Source: Frankiaceae bacterium
Lineage (GTDB): Bacteria; Actinomycetota; Actinomycetes; JAVEEB01
Length of the DNA: 5,582 bases
Assembly (NCBI GenBank): GCA_030840665.1
Contig: JAVEEB010000230.1
Location: forward strand, 1 to 5,582
Reading direction: 5' to 3'
The notes beneath the pieces are model-generated. The model had not been told where the DNA came from and made no database searches. It saw only the letters and a program-made list of their open reading frames with translations. The position numbers were made by a program, and so were the translations under genes. Positions 1 to 5,582 of the stretch are shown here, piece after piece (the stretch's first letter is position 1; each line of letters opens with the position of its first letter).

Positions 1-59
1 GTCGGCCGAAGGGGACGAGCCTGCCGAAAGGGCTGCGCCTCGCCGGCTCTCGAGACCTC

Positions 60-719
60 GTGAGCATTTTGATCGTCCGGGCAATCAGCTTCGTTGGCGC
101 GGGCCGAGACGCCACAGAGGTTCGTCAAAGCATGCTCTCCGTGATCGACGGCATTCGAGACTCGATACGCGAGCAGCAAGTGATCGTGAACCGTAGCGGG
201 ACTGCGTATATCCGGTGGCACGTCGAGCCTGGACGAGGCTGGAAGCTCGACGAGGTGGCCGCCTTCCCGCGCGGCCGCGGACGGGGCACTCTCCTCCTCC
301 GCACGTTCCTTTCCCTGGCCGATGCCGGGCACGTGCCGGTGATGCTGGCCTGCCCCAAGGGCCGGATCGACTGGTACAGGCGACACGGTTTCCGGTTGCA
401 GGCGCCCGGAGTCGATCCAGTGGCCAAGGCGTACCTGGCCGCGGGCCTCATCCTGATGCGAAGGGCGGTAAACGCTGGCCTCGGCAACAGACGTCGCGCG
501 TCGGCCAGGGCGAGGTCCCGCTACGACACGTTCCCGCAACACCAGATCGCGCCGCTCAGGAGTGACCGGGTCAAGTCCCTGGTGACGGTCACGAAGTCAA
601 AGATCACCGCCGCCACGATGATCACCACTGCCCTTCTCGTCGGGACCGCCGGCTGCAGCCCCGACGCCATGTCACCCGTCTACGCGGCATACACAGCTGG
701 CTCCGACCTCCAGCGCTGA
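60..719 (+). CDS. GNAT acetyltransferase-like protein with an anomalous C-terminus
   Basis: Probable N-acetyltransferase of the GNAT fold, which would transfer an acyl group from acyl-CoA to an amine; the substrate is unknown. Residues about 47-67 look like the central beta strands. R71-G76 (RGRGRG) sits where the acetyl-CoA pyrophosphate loop (Q/R-x-x-G-x-G/A) belongs, followed by a helix (77-90). WYRRHGF (105-111) is the typical late GNAT motif. The core ends near residue 137. The remaining ~80 residues do not fit the family: a basic stretch (143-154), then a hydrophobic segment and Cys199 resembling a lipoprotein signal peptide. The GTG start lacks a good ribosome binding site, and the frame has no stop back to base 3, so the true start may be upstream or outside the window. 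The gene converges on the dehydrogenase. The core call is moderate. The whole frame could be a decayed or chimeric gene. Confidence 0.5.
   Translation: MSILIVRAISFVGAGRDATEVRQSMLSVIDGIRDSIREQQVIVNRSGTAYIRWHVEPGRGWKLDEVAAFPRGRGRGTLLLRTFLSLADAGHVPVMLACPKGRIDWYRRHGFRLQAPGVDPVAKAYLAAGLILMRRAVNAGLGNRRRASARARSRYDTFPQHQIAPLRSDRVKSLVTVTKSKITAATMITTALLVGTAGCSPDAMSPVYAAYTAGSDLQR
582..719 (+). other. Possible nested small lipoprotein frame (alternative GTG start)
   Basis: From an internal in-frame GTG, the last 45 codons of the GNAT-like frame would read as a small lipoprotein precursor. It has a short n-region with two lysines, a hydrophobic stretch of about 17 residues, and TAGC ahead of a Ser-Pro-Asp mature start. 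The lipobox is imperfect, with Thr at -3 instead of Leu/Val/Ile. No Shine-Dalgarno lies at a proper distance; an AGGAG at 558-562 is 19 bases away. The mature part would be only about 20 residues, so this may be a remnant of a longer lipoprotein, or chance. It is listed because a secretion-type signal at the C-terminus of a cytosolic enzyme is otherwise unexplained. Confidence 0.25.
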
Positions 720-726
720 CCCTGGC

Positions 727-739
727 GGCACGTCGTGCC
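727..739. terminator. Small inverted repeat between convergent genes
   Basis: GGCACG-T-CGTGCC is a perfect 6-base inverted repeat around a single centre base; as RNA it would form a 5-bp stem with a 3-nt loop. An 8-bp palindrome, GCCCGGGC, overlaps it at 737-744. It lies in the 28-bp gap between the + strand GNAT-like frame and the - strand dehydrogenase, where a shared terminator would be expected. There is no T-tract on either side and the stem is short, so terminator function is only a guess. Confidence 0.25.
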
Positions 740-747
740 CGGGCATC

Positions 748-1692
748 TCAGTAGTCGCCGCTGACCACGTTCTCGAGCGCGTTCCCGTCGCGGAAGCGCT
801 CGACCTGATCGCTGATGAAGCGGATCATCCGCGCCGGGAAGCCCGTCGTGTTGCCACCGATGTGCGGCGTCAGCAGCAGGCCCGGTGCGGACCACAGCGG
901 ATGCCCGGCCGGGAGCGGTTCCGGATCCGTCACGTCGAGGACGGCACGCAGCCGGCCAGACTGCAGTTCGGACACGAGCGCATCCGTGTCCGCGACCGGT
1001 CCGCGGGCCGCATTGACGAGGAGTGCCCCGTCGGGCATCGCGGCCAGAAAGTCCTTGTCCACCAGGCCCCTTGTCGAACTCGTGAGCGGCACGAGGACGA
1101 CAACGATATCCGCCTCGGCTAACAGCACGGGCAGCTCACTCGTGGCGTGCACGCCCTCCCGCGCAGTGCGCGCGACGCGGGTGACGGTGACCTCGAAAGG
1201 GGCCAACCGCTTCTCGACCGCCTCGCCGATCGACCCGTGGCCGACGATGAGCACCCTGCTGCCGAACAACTCGCCCGCGGCGCCACCGCCCTCCCACGTG
1301 CCCGCCGCCTGCTGGCGGGCAAAGCGGGGCAGCTCCCGGCGCTCGGCCAAGATCCCCGCCAGCACCCATTCCGCGACCGTCACGTCGTGCACACCCCGGG
1401 CGTCGCACAGCCGGACGGTCTCGGGCACCTCGCCCTCGAGGTAGTCGACCCCGGCGCTCATGGTCTGGATGACGCGCAGCTTCGGGTTGGCCGCGATGCA
1501 CTCCCGAACTCGCTCGATGCTGAAGCCTGGCACGAGAACCTCGACGTTGCCCGCGTCGGGCGGAAGCTCGCCGTCCGACGTGACAAGGGTCGCCTCGACG
1601 TCGGCGAGCTCGTTCAGCGCCCGGACGAGGTCAGCATCGGGCGCCCAGACGTGCAGCGGCCAATGCGCGTACGTGCCGCAACCGTCGCTCAT
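748..1692 (-). CDS. D-isomer-specific 2-hydroxyacid dehydrogenase, probably NADP(H)-preferring
   Basis: Cytosolic oxidoreductase that interconverts a 2-keto acid and its D-2-hydroxy acid. At 314 residues it has the usual family length. The N-terminal part of the substrate domain (about 1-105) leads into the Rossmann domain (about 106-285), with GHGSIG (151-156) as the GxGxxG dinucleotide loop. The catalytic triad is visible: Arg230 in NAARG, Glu258 in the DVTDPEP stretch, and His277 in TPHIGG. The position of the Asp that normally selects NAD is filled by Ala174-Arg175, with Arg172 nearby, as in NADPH-using glyoxylate/hydroxypyruvate reductases; this cofactor preference is inferred. The ATG follows the ilvD TAG with no gap, and no strong Shine-Dalgarno is seen, so it is probably translated by coupling to ilvD. 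Candidate substrates are glyoxylate, hydroxypyruvate or branched 2-keto acids made by IlvD; sequence cannot decide. Phosphoglycerate dehydrogenase is unlikely because there is no ACT or intervening domain. Confidence 0.93.
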   Translation of the reverse strand: MSDGCGTYAHWPLHVWAPDADLVRALNELADVEATLVTSDGELPPDAGNVEVLVPGFSIERVRECIAANPKLRVIQTMSAGVDYLEGEVPETVRLCDARGVHDVTVAEWVLAGILAERRELPRFARQQAAGTWEGGGAAGELFGSRVLIVGHGSIGEAVEKRLAPFEVTVTRVARTAREGVHATSELPVLLAEADIVVVLVPLTSSTRGLVDKDFLAAMPDGALLVNAARGPVADTDALVSELQSGRLRAVLDVTDPEPLPAGHPLWSAPGLLLTPHIGGNTTGFPARMIRFISDQVERFRDGNALENVVSGDY

Positions 1693-3546
1693 CTACGCGC
1701 TCGGAACGACGCGCACTGCACCCTTGTCAGCGCTCGTCGCCATCGACGCGTAAGCCCGCAGGGCCGGCGACACGTAGCGGTCGCGGGCGACCGGCTGCCA
1801 GGGCCGCTCGGACGCGTTCATCTTGTCGCGGCGCAGGTCGAGCTCCTCGTCGCTGATCGCGATCCGGATGCTGCGGGCCGGGATATCGATCTCGATGCGG
1901 TCACCTTCGTGCACGCGCGCAATCGCGCCGCCACTGGCCGCTTCTGGCGAGACGTGCCCGATCGACAGGCCGCTCGTGCCGCCCGAGAATCGCCCGTCCG
2001 TCAGGAGCGCGCACTGTTTGCCGAGGCCGAGGCCCTTCAAATAGCTAGTGGGGTAAAGCATCTCCTGCATCCCCGGGCCGCCGCGCGGTCCTTCGTACCG
2101 GATGACGACGACGTCACCGGGCACGATCTGCTTCGACAGGATCGCCGTCACGGCGTCGTCCTGCGACTCGAACACGCGCGCCGGGCCGGCGAACGTCCAG
2201 ATGCTCTCGTCGACACCCGCCGTCTTCACGACGCAGCCATCCAGGGCGATGTTGCCGTGCAGGATCGCGAGCCCACCTTCGACGGTGTACGCGTGCTCGA
2301 TGTCGCGGATGCAGCCGGCGGTTGCGTCGAGGTCGAGGCTGTCCCAGCGGTTCGTCGACTGGAACGGCTCGACGGTGCGCACGCCACCAGGAGCCGCGTG
2401 GAAGAGCTCCACGGCGACGGGGTTGGCGTCAGGACGGCGTACATCCCAATCCTGTAAGAACTTTTCGAGGCTCGGCGAGTGCACGCTGTGCACGTCGCGG
2501 TTGAGCAGCCCGCCCCGGTCGAGCTCGCCGAGGATGGCCGGGATGCCGCCGGCGCGGTGGACGTCCTCGATGTAGTACGTGCCGTTGGGCGCGACTTTTG
2601 CCAGGCACGGCACGCGGCGGGAGAGCCCGTCGATATCGATCATGGCGAAGTCCACCTCACCCTCCTGCGCGGCGGCGAGGAGGTGCAGGATCGTGTTCGT
2701 CGATCCGCCCATCGCGATGTCGAGGGTCATGGCGTTCTCGAAAGCGGCGCGCGTCGCGATGCTGCGGGGCAACACGCTGGCGTCGTCCCCGTCGTACCAG
2801 CGCTTGCACAGCTCGACGATCGTCGTGCCGGCCTGCTCGAACAGCGCACGCCGTGCGGCGCTCGTCGCGAGCGTCGTGCCGTTGCCCGGCAATGAAAGGC
2901 CGAGCGCTTCGGTGAGGCAGTTCATCGAGTTGGCCGTGAACATGCCGGAACACGACCCGCACGTCGGGCAGGCGGACCGCTCGACGTCCGCGAGCTGCTC
3001 GTCGGTGACGGTTTCATCGGCGGACATGGACATCGCCATGATGAGGTCGCTGCCCTTGCTCCGAACGGTGCCGTCCGCGTTGACCACTGCGGTGCCGGCC
3101 TCCATCGCGCCGCCCGACACGAAGACCACCGGGATGTTGAGGCGCAGGGCGGCGAGCAGCATGCCCGGGGTGATCTTGTCGCAGTTGCTGATGCAGACGA
3201 TCGCGTCGGCGCAGTGCGCCTGGACCATGTACTCGACCGAGTCGGCGATCAGCTCGCGGCTTGGCAGGCTGTACAGCATGCCGCCGTGGCCCATCGCGAT
3301 GCCGTCGTCGACGGCGATCGTGTTGAACTCCTTCGCCACTCCCCCGGCGGCCTCGATCGAGGAGGCGACGATCTTGCCGAGGTCGCGCAGGTGCACGTGC
3401 CCGGGCACGAACTGGGTGAAGCTGTTGGCGATCGCCACGATCGGCTTGCCGAAGTCACCGTCGCCCATGCCGGTGGCGCGCCACAGGGCGCGGGCGCCGG
3501 CCATGTTGCGGCCGTGGGTGCTGGTGCGGGAACGAAGCGGCGGCAC
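1693..3546 (-). CDS. ilvD: Dihydroxy-acid dehydratase IlvD
   Basis: Dehydrates 2,3-dihydroxy-isovalerate and 2,3-dihydroxy-3-methylvalerate to 2-ketoisovalerate and 2-keto-3-methylvalerate, the third common step of valine/isoleucine synthesis; the first product also feeds leucine and pantothenate. It is a cytosolic iron-sulfur enzyme. The 617 residues match the full family length. Visible signatures are CDKITPG (122-128, Fe-S Cys122, metal-binding Asp123 and Lys124), CPTCGSC (193-199), Asp81, Glu495 in PGMQEML, and [10 protein letters not shown] (514-523) with the presumed catalytic base Ser521. The Cys found in the TPCN motif of the spinach/Mycobacterium type is replaced by VPGH (47-50), placing this protein in the E. 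coli/Corynebacterium-like clade. The GTG start is supported by AGGAG five bases upstream and by the N-terminus matching remembered homologues (PLRS...GRN). It is first gene of a pair with the downstream dehydrogenase. It lies 75 bp downstream of the desaturase, probably with its own promoter. Confidence 0.99.
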   Translation of the reverse strand: MPPLRSRTSTHGRNMAGARALWRATGMGDGDFGKPIVAIANSFTQFVPGHVHLRDLGKIVASSIEAAGGVAKEFNTIAVDDGIAMGHGGMLYSLPSRELIADSVEYMVQAHCADAIVCISNCDKITPGMLLAALRLNIPVVFVSGGAMEAGTAVVNADGTVRSKGSDLIMAMSMSADETVTDEQLADVERSACPTCGSCSGMFTANSMNCLTEALGLSLPGNGTTLATSAARRALFEQAGTTIVELCKRWYDGDDASVLPRSIATRAAFENAMTLDIAMGGSTNTILHLLAAAQEGEVDFAMIDIDGLSRRVPCLAKVAPNGTYYIEDVHRAGGIPAILGELDRGGLLNRDVHSVHSPSLEKFLQDWDVRRPDANPVAVELFHAAPGGVRTVEPFQSTNRWDSLDLDATAGCIRDIEHAYTVEGGLAILHGNIALDGCVVKTAGVDESIWTFAGPARVFESQDDAVTAILSKQIVPGDVVVIRYEGPRGGPGMQEMLYPTSYLKGLGLGKQCALLTDGRFSGGTSGLSIGHVSPEAASGGAIARVHEGDRIEIDIPARSIRIAISDEELDLRRDKMNASERPWQPVARDRYVSPALRAYASMATSADKGAVRVVPSA

Positions 3547-3551
3547 AAGTG

Positions 3552-3556
3552 CTCCT
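3552..3556 (-). promoter_or_regulatory. Shine-Dalgarno of ilvD
   Basis: On the minus strand this reads AGGAG, followed by a 5-base spacer and the GTG start of ilvD. It is the clearest ribosome binding site in the window and decides the GTG start. Confidence 0.85.
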
Positions 3557-3565
3557 AAGAGACGA

Positions 3566-3587
3566 CTATCTGTCTGTACGACGATAG
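3566..3587. repeat. Short inverted repeat in the ilvD leader region
   Basis: CTATC (3566-3570) and GATAG (3583-3587) form a 5-base inverted repeat separated by 12 bases. It overlaps the candidate -10 element and the region just upstream of the ilvD Shine-Dalgarno. The placement and spacing suit an operator, but arms this short are expected often by chance. Confidence 0.2.
3581..3586 (-). promoter_or_regulatory. Candidate -10 element for ilvD
   Basis: On the minus strand this reads TATCGT, fitting TANNNT. It lies in an A/T-richer patch of the gap upstream of ilvD. Transcription starting about 7 bases downstream would give a leader of roughly 27 bases that contains the Shine-Dalgarno. No convincing -35 hexamer sits 17 bases upstream, so this is a weak prediction. 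Confidence 0.3.
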
Positions 3588-3590
3588 CCC

Positions 3591-3621
3591 GGCGCGGACT
3601 CGTGCGCCCGCCGCTCGCGCC
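3591..3621 (-). terminator. GC-rich inverted repeat just after the desaturase stop
   Basis: GGCGCG (3591-3596) and CGCGCC (3616-3621) are perfect inverted repeats separated by 19 bases, starting directly after the desaturase stop codon. An alternative 5-bp stem with an 8-nt loop (3591-3595 with 3604-3608) competes with it. No T-run follows on the minus strand. It could attenuate read-through from the desaturase into ilvD, but similar GC-rich repeats arise easily at this base composition. Confidence 0.25.
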
Positions 3622-4590
3622 TCAGGTCCTGCGAGCGGCAAGCCTGGCGGCGTTCGGCCAGCGCACGTCGTACACCCAACCGGCCTTTTCGCACGTGCGG
3701 ATGATCCCGGCGCTGATGTCGATCTGACCCTTCAGCACTCCATGCCTGGCGCACGTCGGGTCCGCGTGGTGGCTGTTGTGCCAGGACTCGCCGAACGACG
3801 GGATGGCCAACGGCCAGAAGTTGGCGGCCTTGTCGCGGCTGTTGAACGGGCGTTGCCTGACGACGTGGCAGATGGAGTTGACCGACCAGGTCATGTGGTG
3901 GAGCAGGAAGGCTCGCACCAGCCCGCCCCAGAGGAACCCGGTAAGCGCCCCCATCCACGACCACGTCACGAGCCCGCCAACGAGGCCAGGCAGGGCCAGG
4001 CTCGCGACGACCAGCCAGGGGAAGATGCGATCGACCCGGGTGAGGTCCCGATCGGCGAGCAGGTCGGGGGCGAAGCGTTCCTTCGAGGTGCGTTCGTCGC
4101 GGAACATCCACCCGATGTGGGCGAACAGGAGCCCTTTGGCGAGCGCCCGGATCGTCGTGCCGTAGCGCCACGGCGAATGCGGATCGCCCTCTTTGTCGCT
4201 GTAGGCGTGGTGGCGACGGTGGTCGGCGACCCACGTGACCACCGAGCCTTCGATGGCCATCGAGCCCAGAACCGCGAGCGTGACCCGCAGCCACCGGCGA
4301 GCCTTGAAGGCGCCGTGCGTGAAGTAACGGTGGAGCCCGACCGTCACGCCACTGATCGTGACGCAATAACCGACGGCCAGGATCGCCACGTCCGTGAGGG
4401 AGATGCCGTATCCCCAGAGGATGACGGCAGCGGCGACCGTCGCCACCAGCGGCACGGCGACGAACGCGCCGACAACAGCGCGAGCCCACCGCACCGCGAC
4501 TGGGTCGCTGGGCGGCAGGAGGTCGGATCTAGGAGTGGGGCGCAGGGTCTCGACGCCGTGCAAATCGGAATTCAATGGAGTTTGCGTCAT
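3622..4590 (-). CDS. Membrane delta-9 acyl desaturase (stearoyl-CoA 9-desaturase family)
   Basis: Di-iron integral membrane enzyme that introduces a cis double bond, typically at delta-9, into C16/C18 acyl chains using O2 and electrons from a redox partner; it sets membrane fluidity. The histidine boxes are complete: HRYFTH (87-92), HRRHH (124-128) and HNSHH (271-275). NSICH (238-242) supplies the extra Asn and His metal ligands known from the mammalian SCD1 structure. Hydrophobic segments lie at about 36-60, 66-86, 100-120, 190-210 and 212-231, arranged around the boxes as in the family. The 322-residue length is normal for bacterial members, and the C-terminus is intact. The ATG start lacks a good Shine-Dalgarno; the first 30 residues are polar and poorly constrained, so a slightly different start is possible. 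No ferredoxin reductase partner lies within the window. It is divergent from the phosphatase gene and upstream of ilvD on the same strand. Exact regiospecificity and acyl carrier are inferred. Confidence 0.96.
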   Translation of the reverse strand: MTQTPLNSDLHGVETLRPTPRSDLLPPSDPVAVRWARAVVGAFVAVPLVATVAAAVILWGYGISLTDVAILAVGYCVTISGVTVGLHRYFTHGAFKARRWLRVTLAVLGSMAIEGSVVTWVADHRRHHAYSDKEGDPHSPWRYGTTIRALAKGLLFAHIGWMFRDERTSKERFAPDLLADRDLTRVDRIFPWLVVASLALPGLVGGLVTWSWMGALTGFLWGGLVRAFLLHHMTWSVNSICHVVRQRPFNSRDKAANFWPLAIPSFGESWHNSHHADPTCARHGVLKGQIDISAGIIRTCEKAGWVYDVRWPNAARLAARRT

Positions 4591-4608
4591 GCAACGACCC
4601 GTCAGATG

Positions 4609-4614
4609 AACCTA
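4609..4614 (-). promoter_or_regulatory. Candidate -10 element for the desaturase
   Basis: On the minus strand this reads TAGGTT (TANNNT), ending 18 bases before the desaturase ATG. It would give a very short leader of roughly 11-12 bases, consistent with the missing Shine-Dalgarno. No good -35 is visible at the expected distance. Confidence 0.25.
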
Positions 4615-4624
4615 CGATCCCGAA

Positions 4625-4679
4625 GGGTACGCCCGGCACCTGCATCATGGCCTGTCCGCCGGGCCACATCGTCGTACCC
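4625..4679. repeat. Nested inverted repeat in the divergent intergenic region
   Basis: Two perfect inverted repeats are nested. The outer arms are GGGTAC (4625-4630) and GTACCC (4674-4679); the inner arms are GCCCGGC (4631-4637) and GCCGGGC (4658-4664). On the left the two arms are contiguous; on the right they are separated by 9 bases. The loop is 20 bases. The structure sits between the divergent desaturase and phosphatase genes, overlapping the likely upstream promoter regions of both. It could be an operator pair or a hairpin; no regulator gene is visible in the window to match it. Confidence 0.4.
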
Positions 4680-4709
4680 CCGTGCATTTCCGGACGCCTT
4701 CTGGTCCGC

Positions 4710-4715
4710 TAGCGT
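4710..4715 (+). promoter_or_regulatory. Candidate -10 element for a leaderless phosphatase transcript
   Basis: TAGCGT (TANNNT) ends 7 bases before the ATG at 4723. Transcription would then begin at or next to the start codon, the arrangement typical of leaderless mRNAs, which are common in actinobacteria. The bases between (GGGGCGA) form only a poor Shine-Dalgarno at too short a spacing. The -35 position (TTTCCG, 4687-4692) matches the consensus weakly. Confidence 0.35.
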
Positions 4716-4722
4716 GGGGCGA

Positions 4723-5582
4723 ATGACATCGCGACAACGCGACGAGACGCCTGCCGTCCCCAGCAGTCGAGAGGCGGCGGAGGGTTCGACGACGGACGAG
4801 CCGGCAACGGCCGCGCCGTCGACCGTGCCCGAGGCGTCGGTGCCCGAGGCGTCGGTGCTCGAGGCGTCGGTGCTCGAGGAGCTGCAGGCGGTGCAGCGCT
4901 CGCAGGAGTTTCTCCTTCGCGCTTCCGATGTCCTGGCCCGCGTCTCGGGATTTTCCCAGACCCTGCACGCCCTCGCCGACGTCGCCGTGCCCGATCTCGG
5001 CGATCTCTGCCTCATCGATGTGCTCGACCGCTCCGGCGCTCTGCAGCGGATGGTTGCCCGCCACGCGGACCCGGCGCGCCAGCATCTCGCCGACGAGCTG
5101 CAGCGCAACTACCCGCCCATCGCGGGCGGGTCGCACCCGGGTGCACGGGGCATCGCCACCGGTCAGGCGCACTGGTCGCCCACCATGTCCGAGGATTTCC
5201 TCATCGCGACGACCCGCGACGCCCGGCACCTGGCGCTCATCAAAGAGCTGGGCTTCGCGGGTTACATCAGCGTGCCGCTGATCGCTGACGGGGAGACCCT
5301 CGGCAGCGTCACACTCGTCGCGGCCGGGTCCGGCCGCGTTTTCTCCGAACGGGACCATTTGCTCGCGCAGGACCTGGCCTCGCGCGTTGCGCTCGTCGTG
5401 GCCAAGGAGCGTCGGTACGACGAAGAACATCGCGTGGCGCATCTGCTGCAAGCGAGCCTCCTCCCGCCCGTCATGCACTCGTCGGTCGTCGATGTGGCCG
5501 CCCGCTACGTGCCCGGCAATCGCGACGCCGAGGTGGGTGGCGACTTCTACGACCTCGTGCCGCTGCCCAGTGGCAACATCGC
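4723..5582 (+). CDS. GAF-SpoIIE (PP2C-type) serine phosphatase, N-terminal part, cut by window end
   Basis: Sensor phosphatase of the RsbU/SpoIIE class, expected to dephosphorylate an anti-sigma-factor antagonist (STAS) protein. This assignment comes from the family; no partner is in view. The frame stays open for 286 codons and runs off the right edge. Residues 1-53 are polar and rich in Ala, Ser, Thr, Glu and Pro, ending in a pentapeptide repeat (35-53). Residues 54-80 are a probable helical linker. Residues about 65-228 form a GAF-type ligand-binding domain (LIDVLDRSG near 97, YISVPLIADGETLG 181-194). The SpoIIE domain begins near 237 with LLQASLLPP (241-249), RYVPG (261-265) and GGDFYD (272-277), whose Asp274 and neighbours begin the Mn/Mg site. 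The ATG fits the candidate leaderless promoter; in-frame ATG 4606 and GTG 4714 are alternatives. No membrane segment is seen, so it is probably cytosolic. The catalytic C-terminal remainder, including later metal ligands, lies outside the window. Confidence 0.93.
   Translation, partial: MTSRQRDETPAVPSSREAAEGSTTDEPATAAPSTVPEASVPEASVLEASVLEELQAVQRSQEFLLRASDVLARVSGFSQTLHALADVAVPDLGDLCLIDVLDRSGALQRMVARHADPARQHLADELQRNYPPIAGGSHPGARGIATGQAHWSPTMSEDFLIATTRDARHLALIKELGFAGYISVPLIADGETLGSVTLVAAGSGRVFSERDHLLAQDLASRVALVVAKERRYDEEHRVAHLLQASLLPPVMHSSVVDVAARYVPGNRDAEVGGDFYDLVPLPSGNI
4825..4881 (+). repeat. 15-bp in-frame tandem repeat in the phosphatase linker
   Basis: Three full copies of a 15-base unit (4825-4839, 4840-4854, 4855-4869) and a partial fourth (4870-4881) encode VPEAS-VPEAS-VLEAS-VLEE. 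The first two copies are identical and the third differs by one base (CCC to CTC), so the expansion looks recent. The unit is a multiple of three, so copy-number change would alter linker length without shifting the frame. Confidence 0.9.

Noticed and set aside
1147..2457. 436-codon open frame on the + strand across the dehydrogenase and ilvD
   Set aside because: It is antisense to two clearly recognisable enzyme genes. Its composition is rich in Arg, Ala, His and Asp as expected for a shadow frame in high-GC DNA, and it shows no family motifs.
2579..3727. 382-codon open frame on the + strand opposite ilvD
   Set aside because: It is a shadow of ilvD, spans the ilvD promoter gap, and has a low-complexity Ser/Arg/Pro-rich translation without domains.
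3566..4489. 307-codon minus-strand frame overlapping the desaturase
   Set aside because: It is a frame-shifted shadow of the desaturase, very rich in Arg, Gly and Pro. The true frame has all histidine boxes.
4394..4609. 71-codon + strand frame opposite the desaturase N-terminus
   Set aside because: There is no recognisable motif or ribosome binding site, and it lies almost wholly antisense to coding sequence.
4606..4722. Upstream in-frame ATG extending the phosphatase by 39 codons
   Set aside because: There is no Shine-Dalgarno. The added residues are unlike the family, and the extension would cover the inverted-repeat and promoter region. It cannot be fully excluded.
4825..4881. Tandem repeat as a possible CRISPR or regulatory iteron array
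   Set aside because: The units are contiguous 15-mers without spacers, in frame within a coding region, and encode a regular pentapeptide linker.
4645..5478. 277-codon minus-strand frame and shorter frames opposite the phosphatase
   Set aside because: They are antisense to the GAF-SpoIIE gene. The repetitive Arg/Gly/His-rich stretch is the reverse reading of the 15-bp tandem repeat.

Overview
The window is high-GC DNA with strong G/C bias at third codon positions, GTG starts and a GAF-SpoIIE phosphatase gene. The dihydroxy-acid dehydratase resembles the corynebacterial type. Together these point to an actinobacterium (Actinomycetota); the genus cannot be resolved from sequence reading alone. 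Most of the content is chromosomal housekeeping and signalling. I see no tRNA, rRNA, CRISPR array, insertion sequence or phage module.

Layout, left to right. (1) Positions 1-719, + strand: a poorly conserved reading frame with a GNAT acetyltransferase-like core. Its C-terminal end looks like a lipoprotein signal peptide, so it may be a chimera, a decayed gene or two overlapping genes. It has no in-frame stop before the left window edge. (2) Positions 720-747: a short convergent gap with a small inverted repeat. (3) Positions 748-1692, - strand: a D-2-hydroxyacid dehydrogenase whose ATG directly abuts the stop codon of ilvD. (4) Positions 1693-3546, - strand: ilvD, dihydroxy-acid dehydratase, complete, with a clear Shine-Dalgarno and a GTG start. 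(5) Positions 3547-3621: a 75-bp gap with the ilvD leader, a candidate -10 element and a GC-rich inverted repeat. (6) Positions 3622-4590, - strand: a membrane delta-9 fatty acyl desaturase with all expected histidine boxes. (7) Positions 4591-4722: a 132-bp divergent intergenic region with a nested inverted repeat. (8) Positions 4723-5582, + strand: the N-terminal 286 codons of a GAF-SpoIIE (PP2C-type) phosphatase. It is cut by the right window edge, and its linker contains a 15-bp in-frame tandem repeat.

How the genes relate. ilvD and the dehydrogenase form a translationally coupled pair. IlvD makes branched 2-keto acids (2-ketoisovalerate, 2-keto-3-methylvalerate) for valine, isoleucine, leucine and pantothenate synthesis. 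The dehydrogenase could reduce such a keto acid to its D-2-hydroxy acid, but its substrate is not fixed by sequence. The desaturase sets membrane fluidity. The divergent phosphatase is probably a sensor that feeds a partner-switching (anti-anti-sigma) pathway. No wholly new system is evident. The points that most merit a second look are the GNAT/lipoprotein chimera, the edge-truncated phosphatase with its repeat linker, the ilvD-dehydrogenase coupling and the nested inverted repeat.
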